Positions 8,501 through 14,797 of a stretch of DNA of 19,969 bases are shown one piece after another. Where the stretch lies: positions 1 to 19,969 of the forward strand of contig JADHTP010000024.1 in assembly GCA_016784945.1 (NCBI GenBank), written 5' to 3'. Both the position numbers and the translations under genes were made by a program. This DNA is from Deltaproteobacteria bacterium (GTDB lineage: Bacteria > Myxococcota_A > UBA9042 > DTJE01). Numbering within the stretch: the stretch's first letter is position 1; every line of letters starts with the position of its first letter. Below the pieces are notes generated by a model, which worked only from the letters and a program-made list of their open reading frames with translations, did not search any database and was not told where the DNA came from.

Positions 8501-9043
8501 CCGCTGGAATTTGCTGTGGTCACTGGCGACGATTCGGGCCAAAGGGACCGGGCGCCCAACCTGAACGGCAAGCTGGTGTTCGAGGACGTGACCAACCTGG
8601 TCTTCGTCACCTTCGAACTGGACGCCACGGGCAGCCAGGTGGCCCTCGACATGTGGGGCCCGATCAACAACTGGCCGCCGCCGGCGGGCAAGGGCATCGT
8701 CTATATCAGCGGCAACCAGGACAAGCTGGCCCAGTGGGTGCCGAACAAGGAAGCCCTGCGGGACGACGGGGTGGCGCCGGACGACCAGGCGGGCGACAAC
8801 ATCTGGACCGCCACTTACGGTTTCATGCCGGGCACCCTTCTTCGGTACAAGTACACCATCGGCATCCCGCTGAACGAGGGGAAGTGGTCGGGCACGGAGG
8901 AGTTCCCCCTGACCGAGCGGGGGTTCGACGTGACCAAGGACCCGACCTGCAAGAAGATGAAGATCCGCGACGTGTTTGCCGACCGGCCCCAGCCCACGGG
9001 CACCACGGGGCCCAGCAGCGTGTTCGATGATTGCCTGCCGTAG
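5534..9043 (+). CDS. Glycoside hydrolase family 57 lipoprotein with starch-binding-like C-terminus
   Basis: Probable extracytoplasmic alpha-glucan hydrolase or glucanotransferase (amylopullulanase-like) of 1169 residues. The signal peptide ends in LLLHC (lipid on Cys19; His at -1 is unusual). An Asp/Gly/Pro-rich linker follows (21-85), then an SbsA/Big_5-type Ig-like domain (86-185, DLTPPQVISAFSSDG). The GH57 barrel starts with VWHQHQPFY (193-201) and PWVRKHATKDYYDMA. The predicted nucleophile is Glu507 in GMWPGEGSV. The predicted acid/base is Asp617 in VVLDGENAWEMY. Residues 840-1020 form a beta domain resembling those after GH57 or glucodextranase modules. Residues 1025-1145 resemble a CBM20-type starch-binding domain (VYISGNQDKLAQWVPNKEAL, TLLRYKYTIG). 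ATG is supported by AGGGG 7 bases upstream. A C9 run at 5796-5804 precedes the Ig-like domain. Substrate specificity cannot be read from sequence. Confidence 0.9.
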   Translation: MKCRTIGAVGASLLLLLHCGSDDWGVTGADAGQDTGIDIAVPPWDGVSPDDGTTADTSDPGDPPLDLPGDPGPGDDGVMIPDPGVDLTPPQVISAFSSDGKTVTVRFSEPLDPPSAGLAANYTVKASDNSLVPVIGAVAKDVFVTLSLDPSVAINPALTYEVWISDVTDAAGNPVDPKAKKAKIKASAYVAVVWHQHQPFYVDVVKDELTGPWVRKHATKDYYDMASVLEPYPDVHVTINLTAVLMTQLLTYYVDRMEPFVDVQNNTVDETGFLAQWRGRTDPWIDLLLDDTPDPEGLVAPTPTDRQIELFYDSAWSCLSTSDAIMSFFPEYVELRERAPVTYSHQDLLMLKILFELAWFDPDFLDGPVNLPDGTVVDLTDVVDKDAMGRFVLAVAPSEALANRLVAENYKVMKNVVAIHEKLRFDPKTCAEKGECQGQIELTTTPFYHPILPLVHHTGLAAQGLPYDPLPDPPYSYPGDAHAQVAKAVKFHGDLFGAPPLGMWPGEGSVAEDVVAHFADNDVLWIATDQQVLSNSLEKMGQNKPPCYQCRPWRVDADGTQGQVAMVFRDTGLSNKIGFSFQPLYGQAAAQEFMKDLSAMAPPFGSVDQRLVTVVLDGENAWEMYTKEHDAKGFFHALYKALSDGALLGEVVPVTPGEYLLGNPGRNVPPHAVETLPELEPLWAGSWIDGTFSIWIGEPEENEAWGYLSQARAALEASGVPRPDPLSDPPADEGSYAFRAWQAWEEMYAAEGSDWFWWYGDDMTSPANDDTPFDMAFRSHLNGLYTAMNEALVLDGKAAVPVPDFPPIIQAKAKAPSGPFTVEPVIDGQVMPSESWSSEGGLFFDNDSGAMANPLDDVASVYFGYTPDAFYCALAFNGDVTQKPGADFGLSLYFSHKHITNPATGGFEQDPFNTLDRYGQDLLFLTGGAAREVRVDLTPGPASVTLYQADGNGNWTPTAAPVETGGPLTGGKYMEFRVPFASLGLGEGDPLEFAVVTGDDSGQRDRAPNLNGKLVFEDVTNLVFVTFELDATGSQVALDMWGPINNWPPPAGKGIVYISGNQDKLAQWVPNKEALRDDGVAPDDQAGDNIWTATYGFMPGTLLRYKYTIGIPLNEGKWSGTEEFPLTERGFDVTKDPTCKKMKIRDVFADRPQPTGTTGPSSVFDDCLP

Positions 9044-9053
9044 GCGGGGACCA

Positions 9054-9081
9054 GCCTATCGCCAATGGCCCATCGCCCATC
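9054..9081. repeat. Heptamer tandem array, four units
   Basis: Four adjacent 7-base units, GCCTATC-GCCAATG-GCCCATC-GCCCATC, follow the GH57 stop codon by about ten bases. The first unit supplies the stop codon of the GH57-like pseudogene on the minus strand, and the remaining units encode its last residues. Similar heptamer arrays occur at 9777-9797 and 16443-16463. Confidence 0.6.
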
Positions 9082-9675
9082 GTCCGAGGAACAAGGCGCC
9101 GATCATCAGGAGCAGGACGATCCCCCGCGAGCCGTTACCGGTGGAGGCCGCCGTGCAGGAAGAGCCGGAAGGGGCGGGGGCCGTGAGGTCGGTGCCTTCT
9201 TCCACGCCGATCCCCCCGGGGATGTCCTTCCCGGGGACGATTTCAGGCATTCCTGGAAGGTCCGTGATCTCGGCGGGTACGTCGGGCGCCCAGGCATCGT
9301 TTAGATCGGTCTAGGGCGTGACCGTTTCGGCGCCGTCGTTGTTGTCCCAGGTCCCGTCCTCGTGACGGAACACGAAGTCCACCTTCGCCACCAGATCCCC
9401 GAAGGGGCCGATGACCGCGCAGCAACCCTCGTTGGAGGCCACCACGGGCTTCAGTTTCATGGCCAGGACCCTTTCGTCGGTCAGGGGCATGAGCGGGTGG
9501 TGGAAGGGGAAGATCACCACGTCCATCCGCGGAGACCGCAGGTGTCCGGCGCGGGCCAGTAGATGGGCTGTTCGAGGTGCCAAAGGTAGGTGTAGTGCAG
9601 ACCCTGCCCGGCCAGACCGACGCCGGGCATCCCTGCGAGCACCAGGACCACGGCCAGGGTCAGGCTTCGAATCAC
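9056..9675 (-). pseudogene. Remnant of a secreted GH57-type protein with MYXO-CTERM-like tail
   Basis: These are broken pieces of one gene. The start is GTG (9675-9673) with GGGAGG upstream. It encodes a signal peptide (IRSLTLAVVLVLAGMPGVGLA) and then HYTYLWHLEQPIYWPAPDT, a GH57 N-terminus in which the usual HxHQP is HLEQP. This frame stops after about 15 more residues. The next frame continues with MDVVIFPFHHPLMPLTDE, then KVDFVFRHEDGTWDNNDGAE, which looks like a CBM25-type starch-binding module. A TAG in frame (9311-9313) follows. Beyond it, the same frame runs through an acidic linker to CTAASTGNGSRGIVLLLMIG and an Arg, a MYXO-CTERM-like sorting tail. At about 207 codons most of the catalytic barrel is missing, so there is a large deletion plus a frameshift plus a nonsense codon. 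It converges on the intact GH57 gene but is not a recent copy of it. Confidence 0.75.
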
Positions 9676-9776
9676 GGCGGCCTCCCGTTTGCACCCGACA
9701 CTATGACACGTCCTTTCCCGAGCGGGGTAATTGCCAAAGCGGGTTTCGCCCCACGCCCCGTCACCTCCCTGACCAT

Positions 9777-9797
9777 GAACTATTGACTATCGACTAT
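9777..9797. repeat. Heptamer tandem array, three units
   Basis: Three adjacent 7-base units, GAACTAT-TGACTAT-CGACTAT, lie between the GH57-like pseudogene and the atoE promoter. Just downstream GCGATAG occurs twice (9809-9815 and 9817-9823). The rest of the 217-bp gap (9676-9892) holds only the atoE promoter and ribosome-binding site. Confidence 0.55.
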
Positions 9798-9835
9798 GGA
9801 CTTGCCTTGCGATAGCGCGATAGGCGGCTCTTCGG

Positions 9836-9863
9836 TTGACACGCCAGTCCACCTGACGATAGT
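9836..9863 (+). promoter_or_regulatory. Sigma-70-type promoter for the fatty acid transporter gene
   Basis: A perfect TTGACA (9836-9841) is followed after 16 bases by GATAGT (9858-9863, 4/6). The expected start near 9870 leaves a leader of about 20 bases containing GGAG about 8 bases before the ATG. Confidence 0.5.
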
Positions 9864-9892
9864 TTTCCCTACTACCCCGTGGAGATCCTGCC

Positions 9893-11227
9893 ATGTTGAA
9901 CAGGGTCGCGGGCACCTTTGTCCGCATCATGCAGAAGTGGATGCCGGACCCCTTCCTGTTCGCCGTGATCCTCACCTTCCTCACCTACGGGATCGCGCTG
10001 GTACTGACCGAGGTGGGCCCGTCGGACCTGCTGGGGCACTGGTACGCCGGGGTGTTCCGTCTGCTGAAGTTCGCCATGCAGATGATCCTCATCCTGGTGG
10101 CTGGCCACGCCCTGGCGGACGCGCCAGTGGTCATGCGGGGACTGGACCGGCTTTCCAGCCTGCCGAAGACCCAGGGGCAGGCCGTGGTGACGGTGCTGCT
10201 GGGGGCCGCGGCCGCTTCCCTGTTGAACTGGGGATTCGGGCTGGTGGTGGGCGCCATCCTCGCGAAGCGGGTGGCGTCCAGGCTGAAGACCGCGGACTTC
10301 GCCTTCCTGGTGGCGGCGGCCTACTCGGGTTTCATGGTCTGGGAATCGGGCCTGTCATCCAGCATCGCGCTGATCTCCGCCACCACGGGCAGCGAGATCA
10401 ACTACGTGGAAAAGATCGGCGGGGCGGCCCTCCCCCTCACCCAAACCCTGTTGAGCACCCTGAACCTGGTGCCGGTGCTGGCCATCCTGGTGATCCTGCC
10501 CATCCTTTTCGTGTGGATGCAGCCCAAGGGCGATGGGATCAGGCCCCTGACAGCCGTTGAAGACCATGGAGTCGGGGCGCAGGCTCCCTCTGCGGGTCCC
10601 GTAACGCCCGCTCGCAGGCTGGAGGAGTCCCGGGTCGTTTCGGTGCTCCTGGGGGTTCTGGCCCTGGTGGCCCTGGCCGTCCACCTGGCCGGGGGGAGCG
10701 GAAGTTTCGGGATCAACGACGTGATCCTGCTGCTGGTGGGACTCGGGGTCCTGCTCCACGGCACGCCCATCCGGTACGTCCGGGCCGTGAACGTGGCGGC
10801 GCGGACCGTGGGTCCACTGATTATCCAGTATCCCCTGTACGGCGGCATCCAGGGCATGCTGGAACACAGCGGTGCCGCAGCGGTGTTTTCCCAGTGGTTC
10901 GTGCAGTTGTCGTCGGCGGGCACGCTGCCGTTCTGGTCCTACGTGTCCAGCGCCCTGCTCAACTTCTTCGTCCCCTCGGGCGGGGGGCACTGGGTGGTCC
11001 AGGGGCCCATCGTGGTGGAGGCCGCCAACACACTGGGGGCCTCCCACGCGGCCACGGCCATGGGCGTGGCATTCGGCGACCAGGTGGCGAACATGGTCCA
11101 GCCCTTCTGGGCCCTGCCCCTGCTGGCCATCGCGGGCCTGAAGGTGCGGGACATCATGGGCTACTGTGTGATTTCCTTCGTGGTGGGCTTTACCATCTTC
11201 GGCGCCGCCCTGCTCGTTTTCAGTTGA
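9893..11227 (+). CDS. atoE: Short-chain fatty acid transporter, AtoE family
   Basis: Inner-membrane carrier of 444 residues, close to the length of E. coli AtoE, which moves short-chain fatty acids such as acetoacetate and butyrate. Hydrophobic helices cover almost the whole chain, broken by one hydrophilic loop at about 210-247. Family hallmarks are the start VRIMQKWMPDPFLFAVILTF, LNWGFGLVVGAILAKRVA (111-128), the re-entrant-looking FFVPSGGGHWVVQGPIVVEA (358-377) and FGDQVANMVQPFWALPLLAI (394-413). The ATG is preceded by GGAG at 8 bases, and a good promoter lies upstream. No CoA-transferase or thiolase genes adjoin it, so the ato degradation operon of enterobacteria is not present here; the substrate is inferred from family only. 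The gene converges on the tRNA cluster across structured element B. Confidence 0.9.
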   Translation: MLNRVAGTFVRIMQKWMPDPFLFAVILTFLTYGIALVLTEVGPSDLLGHWYAGVFRLLKFAMQMILILVAGHALADAPVVMRGLDRLSSLPKTQGQAVVTVLLGAAAASLLNWGFGLVVGAILAKRVASRLKTADFAFLVAAAYSGFMVWESGLSSSIALISATTGSEINYVEKIGGAALPLTQTLLSTLNLVPVLAILVILPILFVWMQPKGDGIRPLTAVEDHGVGAQAPSAGPVTPARRLEESRVVSVLLGVLALVALAVHLAGGSGSFGINDVILLLVGLGVLLHGTPIRYVRAVNVAARTVGPLIIQYPLYGGIQGMLEHSGAAAVFSQWFVQLSSAGTLPFWSYVSSALLNFFVPSGGGHWVVQGPIVVEAANTLGASHAATAMGVAFGDQVANMVQPFWALPLLAIAGLKVRDIMGYCVISFVVGFTIFGAALLVFS

Positions 11228-11255
11228 CGGACCTGCCCCCGCATCGAAGGCACCA

Positions 11256-11437
11256 GAGGTTCTTTGCCGTCAAGCGTTCGTCGCGAGGTTTCGGATGCGC
11301 CCGATCCGGCAAGGAGCGGGGTCCCCGGGGCGACGAAGGCGTAGCAGCGCTACGTCGAGGAAGTCCTGGGGTGCAGCGACGCAGCCGGTCGGGATGCAGA
11401 CGGGACCGCAGTAGAAGGATTGACGGCAAAGAATCTC
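11256..11437. repeat. Structured intergenic element, copy B, with 20-bp inverted ends
   Basis: This element lies between the convergent atoE and tRNA-Arg genes and fills most of the 216-bp gap. The ends are inverted repeats: GAGGTTCTTTGCCGTCAAGC (11256-11275) against the complement of 11418-11437, matching 18 of 20 with a perfect 14-bp core. Inside are GTTCGTCGC, GGCAAGG, the core GGCGACGAAGG (ends 11339), a hairpin CGTAGC-AGC-GCTACG (11340-11354), TCGAGGA and GCAGCGACG. This is the same order of blocks as copy A (448-600), but the hairpin stem is different and still pairs, as a conserved RNA or cruciform structure would. No coding potential is apparent. Confidence 0.6.
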
Positions 11438-11443
11438 AAGAAG

Positions 11444-11517
11444 TGCGCCCAGAGGGACTCGAACCCCCAACCCCTTGGTCCGTAGCCAAGTGCTCTATCC
11501 AATTGAGCCACGGGCGC
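11444..11517 (-). tRNA. tRNA-Arg (anticodon ACG)
   Basis: A complete 74-base cloverleaf. The acceptor stem is GCGCCCG with TGGGCGC, the anticodon stem is CTTGG/CCAAG around loop CTACGGA (anticodon ACG), and the T loop is TTCGAGT with a 5-bp stem. The discriminator is A; the CCA end is not encoded. The wobble A is expected to be deaminated to inosine by TadA. It is the last gene of a three-tRNA cluster. Confidence 0.93.
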
Positions 11518-11571
11518 GGTAACAAATTGTCATCCCGGTTACGTCAGCTCTGCAGCCGGTCACCGGGCCTG

Positions 11572-11654
11572 CGGAGAGAGTGGGATTCGAACCCACGGTA
11601 CTTGCGTACACTCGCTTAGCAGGCGAGCGCCTTCGACCACTCGGCCATCTCTCC
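11572..11654 (-). tRNA. tRNA-Ser (anticodon GCT)
   Basis: An 83-base class II tRNA. The acceptor stem is GGAGAGA/TCTCTCC with discriminator G, and the anticodon stem is CTCGC/GCGAG around CTGCTAA (anticodon GCT, reading AGC and AGU). A long variable arm with stem GTAC/GTAC is the serine identity feature. The T loop is TTCGAAT. CCA is not encoded. Confidence 0.93.
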
Positions 11655-11685
11655 GTGACGGAAGCGCGGCACGCGCGGTGTCCGG

Positions 11686-11768
11686 CGGCGGAGGTAGGAT
11701 TCGAACCCACGGGGCTTTCGCCCGGCGGTTTTCAAGACCGCTGCCTTAGACCACTCGGCCACTCCGCC
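11686..11768 (-). tRNA. tRNA-Ser (anticodon TGA)
   Basis: An 83-base class II tRNA. The acceptor stem is GGCGGAG/CTCCGCC with discriminator G, and the anticodon stem is GCGGT/ACCGC around CTTGAAA (anticodon TGA, reading UCA and UCG). The variable arm is long, GGGC-GAAA-GCCC. CCA is not encoded. It is the first gene of the cluster, 17 bases downstream of the predicted transcription start. Confidence 0.93.
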
Positions 11769-11793
11769 TGATCAAAGAGCCGTAAGCCGCGGG

Positions 11794-11822
11794 TTTCTAG
11801 CACGTTTGACGGTCCAAGTAAA
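11794..11822 (-). promoter_or_regulatory. Promoter of the tRNA cluster with GC-rich discriminator
   Basis: On the minus strand TTTACT (11822-11817) and TAGAAA (11799-11794) are separated by exactly 17 bases, each matching the sigma-70 consensus at 4 of 6. The bases after the -10 box are CCCGCGGC, the GC-rich discriminator typical of stable-RNA promoters under stringent control. The start would be near 11786. The boxes lie inside the short gap shared with the divergent histidine kinase gene. Confidence 0.45.
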
Positions 11823-11860
11823 GGTTTACTAAAGGCCCGGGGAGGCCTATCCTTGCTTCC

Positions 11861-13321
11861 ATGAAGTGGATTGGGGCACCCGGGGTGCGTGCCCGGTTGG
11901 TGGTGGTGCTGCTGGCCGGTGCGGCCCTGTCCGGAGCAGCGATCGTTCTCGTTTTCAAACCCCTCGTCCTTTCGAATATTTCCTTCCAGGGCAGTGAGCG
12001 TCTCCTGTGGGCCGCCAGGACTGCGGCCATCACGGCGCCGGCCGAGCCGAGGCAGTGGGACTTCTGGGTTCGCGTGCTGGACGACCGGGTGGAGGAAGCG
12101 ACCGTGTTCCTGGTGAAGGCCCACCCGGGACAACCCAACTTTTACGAGGACTGCGAACGATTCGGCGTATCGTCGGAGCACGCCCTGACCGCCTATGCGG
12201 AGGGCGAACATGTGGCCTTTCCGGACACCTCGCTGGTGACCGGCACCGGCGGCTACTACCAGGCCCTCGTCCGGCTCAACGGGATGAAGGGTGAAAGGGC
12301 CCTGCTGGGATTCCGGGACGCCCGGGGCGGAAACGCGCCCGAGGCGTCTTCCGTCTGGGCCCTGTGGCTGCTTTACCTGGGCATGGCCTTTGCCCTGGCC
12401 ATTGCCGGCGGCTACCTGGTGGGCTACCTGCTGCTGGTGAAGCCCGTGATCCGCGCGGTCACCACAGCGGACCGGGCCATGCCCCCGGGGGCCTCCACGC
12501 CACCGGGTGACCTGGAATCCATCCGGGCCCACATGGAAGCCCTGGCCAAGACGAATCGGGAATCCAAGCGGCGGGCCGACCGCCTGTCCGTGGAACTCGA
12601 TCGCATCCGGGCCGACCTGAAAGGGGCCCAGGCGACCCTGCTGCGGGCCGAGAAACTTGCCTCAGTTGGACAGTTGGCCGCCGGCGTGGCCCACGAAATC
12701 GGGAATCCCGTGGGGATCATCCTGGGACTGTCGGATCTCATCAAGGGAGGTGGCTCGGACGAAGAGGAGGTCCGCCAATTCGCCGCGGAGGTCAACAGCG
12801 CGGCCTCCCGGGTGGACGGGATCATCAAGGACCTGCTCACCTTCGCCAGGCCGGCCCGGGACGAGCAGGCCAGCGCCGACCTGCGGGAAGTGGTGGAGGC
12901 GACCATCAAGCTGATGAGACCTCACCAGCGCTTCAGGGAAGTGAAGGTGGAGGTGGCGCTGGAGGACGGGCCCCTGATGGCGGAGATCCGGAGTTCTCAG
13001 CTTCAGCAGGTCCTGGTCAATCTCCTGCTGAACGCCGCCGACGCCATGCGGGGCGTGGGGCGCGTCACTGTCCGTGCCTCCCGTGAGGATCGATACCTCC
13101 GTCTCGACGTGGAAGACCAGGGGCCGGGCATCCCCAAGGGGAACCTGGACCGCGTCTTCGATCCCTTCTATTCCACCAAGGCCCCGGGCGAGGGGACCGG
13201 CCTGGGCCTGGCCATCTGCGCCCAGATCGTGGAAGTCTACGGTGGGGAGATCACCGTGGATAACGGGCCGGATGGTGGCGCGCGCTTTTCCGTCCGTCTG
13301 TGGCAGCCCGAAGATGCCTGA
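11861..13321 (+). CDS. Membrane-bound sensor histidine kinase
   Basis: Sensor kinase of 486 residues, very probably phosphorylating the response regulator encoded 96 bases downstream. The N-terminal membrane helix is at 11-33, an extracytoplasmic sensor region of about 130 residues lies at 34-164, and the second helix is at 165-193. A linker and coiled coil follow (213-265). The HisKA H-box is VGQLAAGVAHEIGNPVGIIL with phospho-acceptor His278. The HATPase domain has the N-box QQVLVNLLLNAADAM (382-396), G1 DQGPGIP (419-425), FDPFYSTK and G2 GTGLGL (445-450), all intact. The sensor region matches no domain I recognise, so the stimulus is unknown. The only strong upstream purine tract (GGGGAGG) is about 14 bases from the ATG, longer than ideal, so the start is less certain. 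A weak TTGACG at 11806 overlaps the tRNA promoter. Confidence 0.9.
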   Translation: MKWIGAPGVRARLVVVLLAGAALSGAAIVLVFKPLVLSNISFQGSERLLWAARTAAITAPAEPRQWDFWVRVLDDRVEEATVFLVKAHPGQPNFYEDCERFGVSSEHALTAYAEGEHVAFPDTSLVTGTGGYYQALVRLNGMKGERALLGFRDARGGNAPEASSVWALWLLYLGMAFALAIAGGYLVGYLLLVKPVIRAVTTADRAMPPGASTPPGDLESIRAHMEALAKTNRESKRRADRLSVELDRIRADLKGAQATLLRAEKLASVGQLAAGVAHEIGNPVGIILGLSDLIKGGGSDEEEVRQFAAEVNSAASRVDGIIKDLLTFARPARDEQASADLREVVEATIKLMRPHQRFREVKVEVALEDGPLMAEIRSSQLQQVLVNLLLNAADAMRGVGRVTVRASREDRYLRLDVEDQGPGIPKGNLDRVFDPFYSTKAPGEGTGLGLAICAQIVEVYGGEITVDNGPDGGARFSVRLWQPEDA

Positions 13322-13417
13322 TCCTCTTCCCTGTTTGCATACCTCTGATACTTTTTTCTAAGAAGCCTGCAAAATATTCGTACCAAGCCTGTATACTTGT
13401 TGCAGGAGGGATCGGAC

Positions 13418-14797
13418 ATGAGCCTGAAGATTCTGGTCATTGACGACGAGCCGGGATTCTTGCAGATGCTGCAGGTCATCCTGTCGCGGGCGGGCTACCA
13501 GGCGACCACGGTGACCTCCGCCGAGGAGGCCATCGGCCTGGTGGAGAAGAAGGGCTATGACATCTGCCTGTGCGACCTGAAGATGCCGGGCATGGACGGC
13601 ATGGGTTTTCTGGCCGAACTGAAGAACCGCAACATCCCGATCACCGTCATCGTGATGTCCGCTTACGGTTCAAACGAGACGGCCATCGATGCCATGCAGC
13701 AGGGGGCCTACGACTACATCAGCAAGCCGTTCCAGTCCGACGAGATCCTCCTGACCCTGAGGAAGGCCGAGGAAAGAGAACAGTTGCGACGGGAGAACCG
13801 GGAACTCAAGTCCCGGGTGGACAAGGAGTCGTCCGGTTCGACCATCGTGTACAAGTCCGAAGTGATGCAGAAGGTGGTGGACACGGTCACGCGGATCGCC
13901 GCCTACCGGACCACCGTTCTCATCAACGGAGAGTCGGGGACCGGCAAGGAACTGGTGTCAAAGCTCATCCACAACGCCTCGCCCCGGGCGGGGAAGCCCT
14001 TCACGCCGGTCAACTGCGGGGCCATTCCGGAAGGCTTGATGGAGTCCGAGTTCTTCGGCCATATCAAGGGGGCCTTTACAGACGCCCACGGGAACAAGCG
14101 GGGACTCATCGAAAGTTCCCACGAGGGCACCCTGTTCCTGGACGAAGTGGGCGAACTGTCCCTTCAACTCCAGGTCAAGCTGCTCCGCTTCCTCCAGGAA
14201 GGGGAAGTGCGGCGCCTGGGCGACACCCGGGTCCACAAGGTGGACGTGAGGGTGGTGGCGGCCACGGCCCGGGACCTGGCCGCGGACGTGAAGGAAGACC
14301 GGTTCCGCGAGGACCTTTTCTACCGCCTGAACGTGGTCCCCATCCGAATCCCGCCCCTCCTGGAGAGGCCCGAGGACATCCCCATCCTGACCGACCACTT
14401 CCTGAAACGCACGCGTGAACGCCTCGGGGTGGTCCGGGTGAACAGCATCGGGGCCGAGTCCATGAAACTGCTCATGTCCTATTCCTGGCCCGGCAACGTC
14501 AGGGAACTGGAAAACGTGGTGGAACGGGCGGTGGTGCTGACCGAGTCCTCCGAAATAGGCCCCGACGTGCTGCCCGAGGTCATCCGGGAGGGCAGTGACG
14601 GGGCCGGCCCGAGTTCCGTTCTCAACATGTCCGGCATGTCCATCAAGCGCAACCGGCGATCCATGGAAAAGACCCTGATCGTGAGGGCCCTGGAATCCAC
14701 CGAAGGGAACAGGACCCACGCCGCCAAGATCCTCGAGATCAGCCACCGGGCCCTCCTGTACAAGCTCAAGGAATATGGCCTGGGGAACACGGATTGA
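13418..14797 (+). CDS. NtrC-family sigma-54-dependent response regulator
   Basis: Transcription activator of 459 residues working with RNA polymerase-sigma-54, partner of the kinase upstream. The receiver domain has the acidic pair Asp9-Asp10, phospho-acceptor Asp53 in CLCDLKMPGMDG, Ser81 and Lys103. The AAA+ domain has Walker A GESGTGKE (171-178), Walker B GTLFLDEVGEL (237-247) and the sigma-54 contact loop GAFTDA (218-223, against the usual GAFTGA). The Fis-type helix-turn-helix is at 433-451 (AAKILEISHRALLYKLKEYG). I chose the ATG at 13418 because AGGAGGG ends 7 bases before it; the frame is open upstream with TTG at 13397, which would overlap this ribosome-binding site. A -10-like TATACT (13392-13397) lacks a clear -35, so the gene may be read through from the kinase or have its own promoter. 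Target genes are not identifiable here. Confidence 0.93.
   Translation: MSLKILVIDDEPGFLQMLQVILSRAGYQATTVTSAEEAIGLVEKKGYDICLCDLKMPGMDGMGFLAELKNRNIPITVIVMSAYGSNETAIDAMQQGAYDYISKPFQSDEILLTLRKAEEREQLRRENRELKSRVDKESSGSTIVYKSEVMQKVVDTVTRIAAYRTTVLINGESGTGKELVSKLIHNASPRAGKPFTPVNCGAIPEGLMESEFFGHIKGAFTDAHGNKRGLIESSHEGTLFLDEVGELSLQLQVKLLRFLQEGEVRRLGDTRVHKVDVRVVAATARDLAADVKEDRFREDLFYRLNVVPIRIPPLLERPEDIPILTDHFLKRTRERLGVVRVNSIGAESMKLLMSYSWPGNVRELENVVERAVVLTESSEIGPDVLPEVIREGSDGAGPSSVLNMSGMSIKRNRRSMEKTLIVRALESTEGNRTHAAKILEISHRALLYKLKEYGLGNTD

Noticed and set aside
5924..8542. Long open frame (872 codons) antisense to the GH57 gene
   Set aside because: It is a shadow frame caused by high GC content. The product is His/Gly/Val-rich without recognisable domains, whereas the plus strand holds clear GH57 motifs. 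The same applies to the frames antisense to the pseudokinase (3226-5487), hflX (14479-16518) and the lipoprotein (16343-18370).
11444..11771. Small reading frames giving peptides such as GFEPTVLAYTRLAGE
   Set aside because: These are translations of the reverse complements of the three tRNA genes, a well-known annotation artefact.
13397..13417. Upstream TTG start for the sigma-54 response regulator
   Set aside because: The seven extra codons would contain the strong AGGAGGG ribosome-binding site that fits the ATG at 13418, and receiver domains normally begin within a few residues of that ATG.
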